Assembly (NCBI RefSeq): GCF_012030425.1
Contig: NZ_JAAUVN010000005.1
Coordinates: forward strand, 124,001-188,000
DNA length: 64,000 nt
Direction of reading: 5' to 3'
From: Sphingobacterium sp. B16(2022)
GTDB lineage: Bacteria > Bacteroidota > Bacteroidia > Sphingobacteriales > Sphingobacteriaceae
The notes below the pieces were generated by a model. It did not search any database. It was not told where the DNA came from and worked only from the letters and a program-made list of their open reading frames with translations. This document shows positions 34,407-41,677 of the stretch, piece after piece; the stretch's first letter is position 1; each line of letters begins with the position of its first letter. A program made the position numbers and the translations under genes.

Positions 34407-35713
34407 TAATTATCTTGATATCTAAGTAAACTCCTTAATTGACTCAATATTCTTTCAGCAAGTGTTAATTCTTGTGTAACAATATCAGCCGTTCCGCTCA
34501 ATTCCTTGTCAAATACAATTGTTTTATGATAAGAAGTCTGTAATCCATTGGGCAGTGCTACTTCTATATAGTATTTACTGTCTTTATCTTGAACTAAAGC
34601 AATGGATTTGATTTTCCCTTGTACTATACCATATTCCTGGTACTTATAATTATCAAGCTTGATCAATACCTTTTGATTTATTTTTATTTTACCTTGATTC
34701 TGCGCTCCTATATGCATTTGTCCTATTGTTATCTGTCTATTGTTTGGCAGTATACTGAGCAGGGTACTGCCCGCTTTCACAAATTGTTTCTCTCCTAAAA
34801 ATTGGAGATAACTTAATGTTCCATCTATAGAAGCATAGACGAGATAAGTTTTTTCCCATTGTCGTAGTGCTTTTTTGAGCTTTTCAAGTAATAAGATAGA
34901 AGCAGATGAATAGGAAGTTTTTTCTTTAACAATATTTACATCTGCACCTGATTTTATTTTTTTAAAGTTTAAAATAGTTTCTTCCAATTGCGCAATTGAT
35001 ATTTCTGTATTTTTGAAATTCCTTTGCGCTTCCAATAATTTTACTTTTTCATTTTCAAGTTCTAAAGCAGCTATCACACCTTCACGATGTAATGATTCGG
35101 AACGCTTGTAGTTTTTTTCGGTCAATTGTAACTTACTTGATTCTAATATATGTTGTTGCCTAAGATTTGCAACACGTTCTTTATAATCTGTAATACCTTT
35201 AAGGGCCGTTACCTCTTCTGCAGCATAAGGCTGTAGATTGGTAAATAATATCTCTTCCTCCAGCGCCTTGGCAAAGGCATTGTAATCTTCCTGTACTTCA
35301 CCCAATCTAAAGCTGGAAACAAGTTGTAATGGAAATTTACTAAGTTGTTTCGTCGATAGAGAATCGAGAATCTTCTTTAATTGATATATATCTTGATCAT
35401 CGGCTGACGACTCCAAAACCATCAGTAAGTCTCCTTTTTTTACTGTTTTTTGATCTTTTGCGATCAATTTTTCAATCCGTGAATCGATCCTAACCTCAAT
35501 TTTCTCTGGTGGATTTTGAGATGATATAATAATAGTAGATGAAATGAATTCTGGATATTTAATAATGCATGCCAGTAAAAAAAATAAAAGTATTATACCT
35601 AACATCACTAGGCTTCCCCAACGGATAAGCCAATTTGGCGGTGTTTCTAAAACCTCCTGTACCTGCTCTGAACGCAGATTGATATTGTCCAATATGTTGT
35701 CTTTAGTTGCCAA
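34406..35713 (-). CDS. HlyD family secretion adaptor of the RiPP exporter
   Basis: The protein has 435 residues: a short cytoplasmic tail, one membrane helix (about 31-50, VMLGIILLFFLLACII), a lipoyl-type half (IEVRIDSRIEKLIAKD...KKGDLLMVLES), a coiled coil (about 170-290), the second lipoyl half (ASIDGTLSYLQF) and a beta-barrel region. This is the membrane-fusion protein linking the ABC exporter to TolC. The start appears to be TTG at 35713, overlapping the ABC gene by 11 bases; no ATG is available before the membrane helix. The overlap with both neighbours supports the unit. Confidence 0.9.
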   Translation of the reverse strand: MATKDNILDNINLRSEQVQEVLETPPNWLIRWGSLVMLGIILLFFLLACIIKYPEFISSTIIISSQNPPEKIEVRIDSRIEKLIAKDQKTVKKGDLLMVLESSADDQDIYQLKKILDSLSTKQLSKFPLQLVSSFRLGEVQEDYNAFAKALEEEILFTNLQPYAAEEVTALKGITDYKERVANLRQQHILESSKLQLTEKNYKRSESLHREGVIAALELENEKVKLLEAQRNFKNTEISIAQLEETILNFKKIKSGADVNIVKEKTSYSSASILLLEKLKKALRQWEKTYLVYASIDGTLSYLQFLGEKQFVKAGSTLLSILPNNRQITIGQMHIGAQNQGKIKINQKVLIKLDNYKYQEYGIVQGKIKSIALVQDKDSKYYIEVALPNGLQTSYHKTIVFDKELSGTADIVTQELTLAERILSQLRSLLRYQDN

Positions 35714-37904
35714 GTTCTAATTGATTTTTTACTAATCGATAATATTCTCCTTTTAAGGATACAAGCTGTTCATGGGTGCCTTCCTCGACCACTTTACCTT
35801 TATCCAGTACGATTATTTTGTTTGCATTTTTTACAGTAGATAAGCGATGTGCGATAATCACTGCCGTTCGCCCTTTTAGGAACTGATTCAAATTATCTGT
35901 TATAACTTTTTCTGTATTTGCGTCAAGGGCAGAAGTTGCTTCGTCGAAAAATACATATTGTGGAGATTTATAGACTGCACGCGCTATTAACATCCGTTGG
36001 CGTTGTCCCCCGCTGATACCTAATCCTTCATAGCCAATTTTTGTATTGTAACTTACTGGCAATGATTCAATAAAATCTTTTATATGTGCGATTTCTACCG
36101 CGTGCTTTAATTTTTGCTTATCTACACTAATATTACCCATTGCAATATTATTTGCTATACTTTCATTGAAAATGTAACCATCCTGCATAACAACGCCACA
36201 GGATGCACGCCACATACTGGGGGCGATATGGCGTATGTCGGTCTTCCCAATCTTAATTTCACCTTCATCTGCATCGTAAAACTTTGTTAATAGTTTCATT
36301 AAAGTCGTTTTTCCAGATCCACTGGCGCCTACAATAGCGGTCGTTTTTTCATAGGGAATCAATAGATTCAAATTTTCAAATACAGCATGAGTTGATCCTT
36401 TATAGCGAAATGTTAAGTTCGTTACTGAAATATTTTGTTCTGGAATTTCAGACGCATAGTTATTATCCAGACTTTCCTCATCGTCCTTTCCGTGGATTTC
36501 ATTCAATCGCTCCAGTGCAATTTTAGCATCCTGCGTTTGTCTGATGAAGTTCATAAATTGGATTAATGGACTATTTAGCTGTCCTATGATGTATTGCACA
36601 GAAAGCATCATTCCTAATGTCAATTGACCTTCTACCACCAGGCTTGCCGCGATAAAACTGATGAATACATCTTTAAGTTGATTGATAATATTTCCACCTA
36701 TAGTCTGTATCTGTTCAAGCTTAAGTGCTCTAATTTTAATTCTGAAAACTTTAATCTGAATACCTTCCCATTGCCAACGTTTATTGGTTTCGGCATTATT
36801 CATTTTGATTTCTTGCATACCATTGATCAATTCCATGACCTGGCCTTGTTCTTCTGCTAGCTGGGAGAACTGTTTGTAATCTAATTCTCTTCTCTTCTTT
36901 AAAAAAAATGCGATCCAAAAGAAATAAAGAACAGCACCTACCAGATAAATAATAAAAAGCTTATAGCTGTAAAATAGAAGAACAACACCAAAAACCAAAA
37001 AATTGATCAATGAAAAGAGTGTCTGTAGAGAGTTGTTGGTAAGTAATTGTTCGATTCGACCATGATCAGCGATTCGTTGCATGATATCGGCCGTTACCCT
37101 TGAATCAAAAAAGCTAATAGGCAAACGCATCAATTTAATGAAGAAATCAGATACAATAGATATATTGATGCGTGATGATAGGTGCAGTAAAATCCATCCT
37201 CGGATCACTTCTATGCCCATTTGTCCAATATAAAGCATAATTTGGGCAAATAACACTAAATAGATAAAATTTAAATCTTGATTCTGAATCCCTATATCAA
37301 CGATACTTTGTGTCAGAAACGGAAAAACCAAGGACAGTAAACTTCCTCCTATCAACCCTAAAGCCAATTGAATAATAAAGGATTTATATTTAAAAAAATA
37401 ATGTTTCAGATAGTTTTTGATAGAAAAGGATCTGTCTGAAATGTCTTCTTGTTGATCAAAACGTGCTGTTGTTTCTAGAACGAGTACAATACCTTCTTCT
37501 GTTGTATCGGTAGCACCTTTTCCTATCCAGTTCTGTAGAAATTCTTCTTCTGAATAGCTAATTAAGCCGTAACTTGGATCTGAAATATAGATTCGGTAAC
37601 CCTGACGTTTTTTTTGAATTTTATAGACAACAACGTAATGTTGTTTCATCCAAAACACTACACAGGGAAGTGGTGCGTCTTCAACAAGTGTCTTGAAATC
37701 TATTTTTACAGAAAGTGTTTTAAATCCTATAGATTCGGCAGCTTTACTTAATCCCAAAAGACTTGATCCTTCGCGTGTTGTCTCGGACAAATCACGGAGC
37801 ATCTGGAGGGGTAATATTTTTCCGTAATATTTACTGATAATGCGGAGACAGGTAGGTCCACAGTCTTTGGAATCCGGTTGTTTATAGAATGGAAATTTTG
37901 CCAT
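35703..37904 (-). CDS. Peptidase-containing (C39) ABC exporter of the RiPP cluster
   Basis: The protein has 733 residues. The N-terminal C39 peptidase has Cys15 (SKDCGPTCL), His89 (KQHYVVVY) and Asp109 (ISDPSYG), the triad that cuts leaders after Gly-Gly. Six membrane segments follow (about 170-450), then the ATPase with Walker A GASGSGKTTLMK, signature LGISGGQRQRM and Walker B FFDEATSALD. All three precursor genes in this cluster have a Gly-Gly at residues 28-33, fitting the cleavage site. It acts in the inner membrane with the HlyD and TolC proteins. It starts 2 bases after the SPASM maturase gene. Confidence 0.95.
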   Translation of the reverse strand: MAKFPFYKQPDSKDCGPTCLRIISKYYGKILPLQMLRDLSETTREGSSLLGLSKAAESIGFKTLSVKIDFKTLVEDAPLPCVVFWMKQHYVVVYKIQKKRQGYRIYISDPSYGLISYSEEEFLQNWIGKGATDTTEEGIVLVLETTARFDQQEDISDRSFSIKNYLKHYFFKYKSFIIQLALGLIGGSLLSLVFPFLTQSIVDIGIQNQDLNFIYLVLFAQIMLYIGQMGIEVIRGWILLHLSSRINISIVSDFFIKLMRLPISFFDSRVTADIMQRIADHGRIEQLLTNNSLQTLFSLINFLVFGVVLLFYSYKLFIIYLVGAVLYFFWIAFFLKKRRELDYKQFSQLAEEQGQVMELINGMQEIKMNNAETNKRWQWEGIQIKVFRIKIRALKLEQIQTIGGNIINQLKDVFISFIAASLVVEGQLTLGMMLSVQYIIGQLNSPLIQFMNFIRQTQDAKIALERLNEIHGKDDEESLDNNYASEIPEQNISVTNLTFRYKGSTHAVFENLNLLIPYEKTTAIVGASGSGKTTLMKLLTKFYDADEGEIKIGKTDIRHIAPSMWRASCGVVMQDGYIFNESIANNIAMGNISVDKQKLKHAVEIAHIKDFIESLPVSYNTKIGYEGLGISGGQRQRMLIARAVYKSPQYVFFDEATSALDANTEKVITDNLNQFLKGRTAVIIAHRLSTVKNANKIIVLDKGKVVEEGTHEQLVSLKGEYYRLVKNQLELGN

Positions 37905-37906
37905 AT

Positions 37907-38995
37907 TTAATTTTTCGGAGCCAATTGTTCAAAACCATAGTACGTTATCGCTTGTTGTTTTAGCGGATTCATAGACCATTCCGACCATTCATTGCTATAG
38001 GGGTCATAGCCACATTTTAAGGGTTTGGAAATATCCAAACCTTTTTTATTGTATTGGGAACGTTCTGTAAAAGCCCTGCAATCGGTGCATACATTTCTAA
38101 ATTCACAATCTTTACAAACCATTATTTCTTCTTTTGTCAGATGCCAATATTCCTGAACCGAATTTTGCTGTAATACTTCTTCTAAAGTCATCTCTTTTAT
38201 GTTACCAAAAGATTGTGGCATTGCTGGACAGTTCTTAATATTACCATTTATATCGATTCCAATCTTTTTGTGAAGGCAAGAATTATGATTTATAGCCTCT
38301 AGAACTTTGGGCATATTTGTATTGAAATAATCTGTATTTACTTTTCCGCAGGAATTAATGGATAGTGCATCTTCAGTAAAATCAACCATAAATCTGAAAC
38401 TGGAATTCGATAGCACAGGGACTTTTTCACATTGATAAAATACAAGATGATAAATCCGCTGACTTCGATCATGAACAGCTTGAAGAAAAGCTTCGTTAAG
38501 AGCAGTAGAATAGGCTGTAAATATTTCTAAACCTTCTAAAGGTGTATTTTCAAAAGCACGGTCAAAATCGATGATTTCTTGTGAAGATGCTGAACTTCTG
38601 CAAAAAACAACCACATGTTTAATATTTAAATTGGTTATAGATTTTATTAATGTTTCTGGTACGGATAGTTTTTCAATTTCTATAAATAAATTGGAAACCA
38701 ATTGATAATCATGGTACTCGTAAGATAATGGGGGGAAATTTTTATCCCAATCGTTTTCCGTAATAAAACCATATTCCTTTTCCAATAAATAATCGAGATA
38801 TTCTTGGACAATATTTTTGGATTCTGGATCATAATTGTCAAGTACCGATTCAATGGAACTCGATTTTAATTCTTCAATAAGCTCATACAATTCTAACGGA
38901 TATAATTTGGAAACATTTCTCCCTAAATCGGATACTAGTATACGATTATATCCCTTTGTTATAAAGATGTCAGTGTACAAATTAAAAAATCTCAT
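37907..38995 (-). CDS. gwsS: Grasp-with-spasm system SPASM-domain peptide maturase
   Basis: The protein has 362 residues. The C-terminal SPASM domain has a full set of cluster ligands: Cys240, Gly251 and Cys256 (a CX10GX4C pattern), then Cys294, Cys297, Cys303, Cys306 (VCKDCEFRNVCTDC) and Cys328 (KCGY). The N-terminal 130 residues contain no cysteine at all, so the radical-SAM CX3CX2C motif is missing. This is as I recall for the family named 'SPASM domain peptide maturase, grasp-with-spasm system'. It may bind iron-sulfur clusters as a scaffold or partner rather than perform radical-SAM chemistry. ATGA overlap with the preceding 65-residue gene indicates coupling. The reaction is unknown. 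Confidence 0.88.
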   Translation of the reverse strand: MRFFNLYTDIFITKGYNRILVSDLGRNVSKLYPLELYELIEELKSSSIESVLDNYDPESKNIVQEYLDYLLEKEYGFITENDWDKNFPPLSYEYHDYQLVSNLFIEIEKLSVPETLIKSITNLNIKHVVVFCRSSASSQEIIDFDRAFENTPLEGLEIFTAYSTALNEAFLQAVHDRSQRIYHLVFYQCEKVPVLSNSSFRFMVDFTEDALSINSCGKVNTDYFNTNMPKVLEAINHNSCLHKKIGIDINGNIKNCPAMPQSFGNIKEMTLEEVLQQNSVQEYWHLTKEEIMVCKDCEFRNVCTDCRAFTERSQYNKKGLDISKPLKCGYDPYSNEWSEWSMNPLKQQAITYYGFEQLAPKN

Positions 38996-39189
38996 ATCAG
39001 TCTTGTCAATCGTTTAAATGGTTTTGTCCGTAACAAATAATCTGTTTGATACGTTGAACATTTTAGATAAAGCGATGAATCTGAATCTAAATTATTCGAA
39101 CTTTTACCATCATACAATTCCATGTATTCAAATGTCAGAGGAAGCTTATTCTCTTCTTTTATAATCAGGTCTTTTACTTTTTCTTCCAT
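38992..39189 (-). CDS. Small protein of unknown function within the RiPP operon
   Basis: The protein has 65 residues. The N-terminal third is charged (MEEKVKDLIIKEENKLP), the middle is acidic and Ser/Asn-rich with GKSSNNLDSDSSLYLKC, and the end is basic (LLRTKPFKRLTRLI). It has one Cys and no signal peptide or membrane helix. It starts one base after the ATP-grasp stop codon and overlaps the SPASM maturase start by 4 bases, so it is clearly made with them. I do not recognise it. It could be a leader-recognition or bridging subunit between the two maturases, which is inference from position and size. It does not resemble the precursor peptides. Confidence 0.65.
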   Translation of the reverse strand: MEEKVKDLIIKEENKLPLTFEYMELYDGKSSNNLDSDSSLYLKCSTYQTDYLLRTKPFKRLTRLI

Positions 39190-39190
39190 A

Positions 39191-40093
39191 TTATAGGTAT
39201 GTTGCTATTTCTCTTTCTAATCCATAGTTACAGGCATTGGACATTCCTAAAAATTGACCAATGGCATTAATTTCTAAAAAATAAAACTTATCGCCAGATT
39301 TAATAAAATCTAAAGACCCTGAATTTAGATCTAATGTCTGCATCAATACCTTAATTTTTTGCTCTACTTCCAGAGGTAGGTTATACCGGACATTTCTATT
39401 GGGAATTTTGCTGTTGTATCTTCTATGATCAATCTTTGTTCTTTCATCATTTTGTGATATAATGGCGGTAGAATAAATTTTTCCATTTAAGTAGAAACTT
39501 CGTATCTCGAAATCTTTTTCGATCTTATCTTGAAAAAAAGAAATAAAGAAATTGGATTCTTTCTTTTGCTCGATGACCGATGTGTACATAATACCATTCT
39601 GATTTTCATGAACCATATCTATTATCGGCGTACCAGAAATGGGTTTCACAATGGTTTGATTGATGATAACATCCTTCATATCTTCAGCCAAAAAATAAGG
39701 TGGTACATCCAATCCTACTTCTTTTGCTTTTTCTAAAACCAATAGTTTGTTAACATGGCTATTACTTTCCTTATTGATGTGTTTCTTTCCTTCCAAAGAT
39801 TTGATTACATAATCCGTTAACCAGTGCTGTACTTCAAACATATAGCGATTTATAGCTTGATTCTCGTACTTTAATGTATCAAATGCGATATTTCCTCGTC
39901 GATACCATACAGCAGTTATTTCATCAAGAAAAAATTGATTTCGCGTGCTTTTTAAAAGAATTCTTTTTTCTATAGCTTTGATTTCAAATACCTCGTTTTC
40001 ATGAATACGGATAAATTCCTTCTTCATAGCAATAAGCCACTTTATGACCGTTGTGGTCGTGATTTCATTGTTTTTAGAGATGATTAAAATCAT
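39191..40093 (-). CDS. gwsG: Grasp-with-spasm system ATP-grasp peptide maturase
   Basis: The protein has 300 residues from ATG 40093 (MILIISKNNEITT). An open extension to 40162 would run through a 19-bp hairpin and is rejected. Residues 61-66 (AVWYRR) match the MvdD/graspetide ligase group. Lys150 (IVKPISGT) fits nucleotide binding, and Asp262, Glu274 and Asn276 (LDFIKSG and FLEINAIGQF) are the metal ligands of an ATP-grasp ligase. Such enzymes join acidic side chains to Ser, Thr or Lys as esters or amides. Expected substrates are the three precursors encoded upstream. The gene leads the enzyme part of the cluster. Confidence 0.9.
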   Translation of the reverse strand: MILIISKNNEITTTTVIKWLIAMKKEFIRIHENEVFEIKAIEKRILLKSTRNQFFLDEITAVWYRRGNIAFDTLKYENQAINRYMFEVQHWLTDYVIKSLEGKKHINKESNSHVNKLLVLEKAKEVGLDVPPYFLAEDMKDVIINQTIVKPISGTPIIDMVHENQNGIMYTSVIEQKKESNFFISFFQDKIEKDFEIRSFYLNGKIYSTAIISQNDERTKIDHRRYNSKIPNRNVRYNLPLEVEQKIKVLMQTLDLNSGSLDFIKSGDKFYFLEINAIGQFLGMSNACNYGLEREIATYL

Positions 40094-40136
40094 AAATTTG
40101 AGTAGTGTACTATTTTTAAGTATAACAGTCTTTTTA

Positions 40137-40178
40137 AAAACATAAGCTGCTTTTGCAAACAAAAGCAGCTTATGTTTT
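40137..40178 (-). terminator. Strong hairpin between precursor and maturase genes (attenuator candidate)
   Basis: A perfect 19-bp stem (40137-40155 with 40160-40178; core CATAAGCTGCTTTTG) with the 4-base loop CAAA. On the minus strand it is followed by TTTTT. It lies 34 bases after the stop of the first precursor and 43 bases before the ATP-grasp ATG. Partial termination here would give more precursor than enzyme mRNA. It could alternatively be an RNA-processing or stability element. Confidence 0.8.
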
Positions 40179-40211
40179 AGAAATATATTTCGATTAAAAC
40201 TGAAATTTAGT

Positions 40212-40433
40212 TTAATCTAGGTGAGGAAATCGGCCATCTTTGATCCATACTCTTGACAGGTATGTACCACCATTTCCATCATAAACATCTACATCAGAGC
40301 AACCATGTGCATCGACGAAGTTTGAACGTATTTCATAAACACCACCAGACATGGCTAATCCGCCTACAGTATTTATATCGATTTTCTTCTTTTCCAAAGC
40401 AGAAAAATCCTTCATTCCAGTTAATTTCTTCAT
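40212..40433 (-). CDS. Grasp-with-spasm RiPP precursor peptide 1
   Basis: The peptide has 73 residues. The leader (1-31) starts MKKLTGMKDFSALEKKKIDI and ends LAMSGG, a double-glycine site for the C39 exporter. The predicted core is residues 32-73, 42 long, with SNF at 37-39, Gly44-Cys45, Asp47-x-Asp49 and Tyr51 aligned with the other two precursors, then a unique tail ending FPHLD. It is the gene nearest the maturases, 18 bases downstream of precursor 2 and therefore on the same transcript. A single cysteine (45) is present. It would be modified by the ATP-grasp ligase and exported. Family call from leader, synteny and size. Confidence 0.85.
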   Translation of the reverse strand: MKKLTGMKDFSALEKKKIDINTVGGLAMSGGVYEIRSNFVDAHGCSDVDVYDGNGGTYLSRVWIKDGRFPHLD

Positions 40434-40451
40434 AACCTTAAAATAGAACTA

Positions 40452-40658
40452 TTAACAACCTGAACAATCATAAAATCTAGCACGCCATTTACCTCCATGA
40501 TAGTAATCTACATCCTGACATCCATTTTCATCTAAGAAATTAGATCTGATATACTGAGGCCCACCAGCCAAACTACCTAACACAGCTTTAGAATTATCTA
40601 AGTCTAGTTTTTTGTTTTCTAAAGAAGAGAAACTCTTCATTCCATTTAATTTTTTCAT
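40452..40658 (-). CDS. Grasp-with-spasm RiPP precursor peptide 2
   Basis: The peptide has 68 residues from ATG 40658 (MKKLNGMKSFSSLENKKLDL); a longer frame from 40718 is open but starts in the duplicated upstream region. The leader ends at GSLAGG (residue 33). The predicted core is 34-68, 35 residues, with SNF at 39-41, Gly46-Cys47, Asp49-x-Asp51, Tyr53, and a tail with Cys65 and Cys68 (YDCSGC). Three cysteines set it apart from its siblings and could form a disulfide or bind metal. The first 20 residues of the leader are identical to precursor 3, also at DNA level. Confidence 0.85.
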   Translation of the reverse strand: MKKLNGMKSFSSLENKKLDLDNSKAVLGSLAGGPQYIRSNFLDENGCQDVDYYHGGKWRARFYDCSGC

Positions 40659-40787
40659 TTTTTTAAAATCTATAATTGACAAATTCAATGCACAATTGCT
40701 TGTGTTCTTTAAAATCAATCAGTAAGTCAATGGGGCTCGGGGAACATACATATTCGCCAGGTAATCAATGTTCTTTTGAATAATGTT
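40597..40787. repeat. Tandem duplication unit, copy A (precursor 2 leader and upstream region)
   Basis: Bases 40597-40664 are identical to 40984-41051 (about 68 bases, the leader-coding DNA and start). Beyond that, similarity continues for about 120 bases with gaps, including CACC/CACAA, TTCTTTAAAA, and ATATTCG..GGTA blocks. The copies show that precursor 2 and 3 arose by duplication with their upstream control region. Confidence 0.75.
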
Positions 40788-40820
40788 AGATGTACACGAT
40801 GTGATGAATCGATTCAGTTA

Positions 40821-41045
40821 TTACCAAGAAACGTCACAATCTGACATATCCCATCCTCTTCCAACAAATCTACTACCGATGTACATATCATAATCTTGAG
40901 CACCGTCTGCATTTAAAAAGTTAGAAGAAACTTGGGTGAAACGTTCCTGAGATAGACGACCTCCAGTAACACCTTCCACATTTTCTAAGTCTAGTTTTTT
41001 GTTTTCTAAAGAAGAGAAACTCTTCATTCCATTTAATTTTTTCAT
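40821..41045 (-). CDS. Grasp-with-spasm RiPP precursor peptide 3
   Basis: The peptide has 74 residues. The leader is identical to precursor 2 over residues 1-20 and ends GVTGG (residue 29). The predicted core is 30-74, 45 residues, with SNF at 41-43, Gly48, Asp51-x-Asp53 and Tyr55. Ala49 replaces the cysteine found at the matching place in precursors 1 and 2, and the tail is different (WDMSDCDVSW). It is the first gene of the cluster and has its own copy of the shared upstream element. About 160 bases separate it from precursor 2, so each may have a promoter. Confidence 0.85.
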   Translation of the reverse strand: MKKLNGMKSFSSLENKKLDLENVEGVTGGRLSQERFTQVSSNFLNADGAQDYDMYIGSRFVGRGWDMSDCDVSW

Positions 41046-41174
41046 TTTTTTTAAATTTTATAATTAACAAAGGCAATGCACCATCTATGTATTCTTTAAA
41101 AATAATCAATTAGAAAGAGGTCTTTTTAGGCAATAAATATTCGGCTGGTATTTATGTATTTTCGAATACTTTGG
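40984..41174. repeat. Tandem duplication unit, copy B (precursor 3 leader and upstream region)
   Basis: Second copy of the unit described at 40597-40787. The distal block (41125-41174) shares the pattern ATATTCG, GGTA, TTTTCGAATA with copy A and is the best candidate for the common promoter or operator, although no exact TAnnTTTG box was found on the minus strand. Confidence 0.7.
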
Positions 41175-41383
41175 GTAAATATTCGGTTGATTAATAATTT
41201 TCTACGATACGTTTTACATCATTAAATTTCAAAAATTCTACATGTAAAAAATGAGAAAGCCCAGTTTTGTAGCTGGGCTTTTTAGTAGTTTAGGGAGGGA
41301 GTGTTATCGTTAGTCACCTATGTAGGCGCTTTAAGCTATAGATAACCACGTCCATCATTTATTCTTTATACTACAATTATTTC
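41175..41383. other. Spacer between RiPP cluster and barstar-like gene
   Basis: With copy B this makes a gene-free stretch of about 340 bases. It contains the terminator at 41257-41285. Otherwise I see no frame or RNA gene. Confidence 0.4.
41257..41285. terminator. Terminator of the barstar-like gene
   Basis: An 8-bp perfect stem (AAGCCCAG, 41257-41264, with CTGGGCTT, 41273-41280), with a T run on the plus side and A/T-rich sequence on the minus side. It is placed to stop leftward transcripts of the barstar-like gene before the RiPP promoters. Confidence 0.75.
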
Positions 41384-41677
41384 TTAGTCTTTTGTCTCAA
41401 ATTCAATATGATCGTGGTATGCGATTATCGCACATAAAGTATCTGTAAGTTTCTCCCCTAATTCGCTTCTGCTTTTAGAAAATTTTGTCCAAACAATTTT
41501 TACAGATGTCGCATAATCGTAAACACCAAAACCGCCACAAAGTAGGTCATTAAACGCGTCTAGATTATGCCCTGTTTGCCAATCAAGATCTTTCGTCAAG
41601 ACTTGGTCGACTTCATGATAGAAACTTTCTAAATCAGAAAAATTGTCTCCGTTTATTATGATTGTCAGTTTGTCCAT
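41384..41677 (-). CDS. Barstar-like ribonuclease inhibitor
   Basis: The protein has 97 residues and matches the barstar family: INGDNFSDLESFYHEVDQVL at the start, GHNLDAFNDLLCGGFG in the middle (the conserved NLDAxxD segment that meets the RNase active site) and a C-terminal helix-strand with HDHIEFETKD. Family members bind and block barnase-like ribonucleases, including toxin domains. No RNase or toxin gene adjoins it in the window, so it is an orphan inhibitor. It could give immunity against toxins of neighbours. It lies between the RiPP cluster and tRNA-Ser, a typical place for accessory genes. Confidence 0.8.
   Translation of the reverse strand: MDKLTIIINGDNFSDLESFYHEVDQVLTKDLDWQTGHNLDAFNDLLCGGFGVYDYATSVKIVWTKFSKSRSELGEKLTDTLCAIIAYHDHIEFETKD

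Noticed and set aside
40094..40162. Longer start of the ATP-grasp gene
   Set aside because: The extra 23 residues would be encoded by the 19-bp hairpin region and do not fit the family start MILIIS.
40659..40718. Longer start of precursor 2
   Set aside because: The extension reads through duplicated upstream DNA, while the other two precursors start at MKKL.
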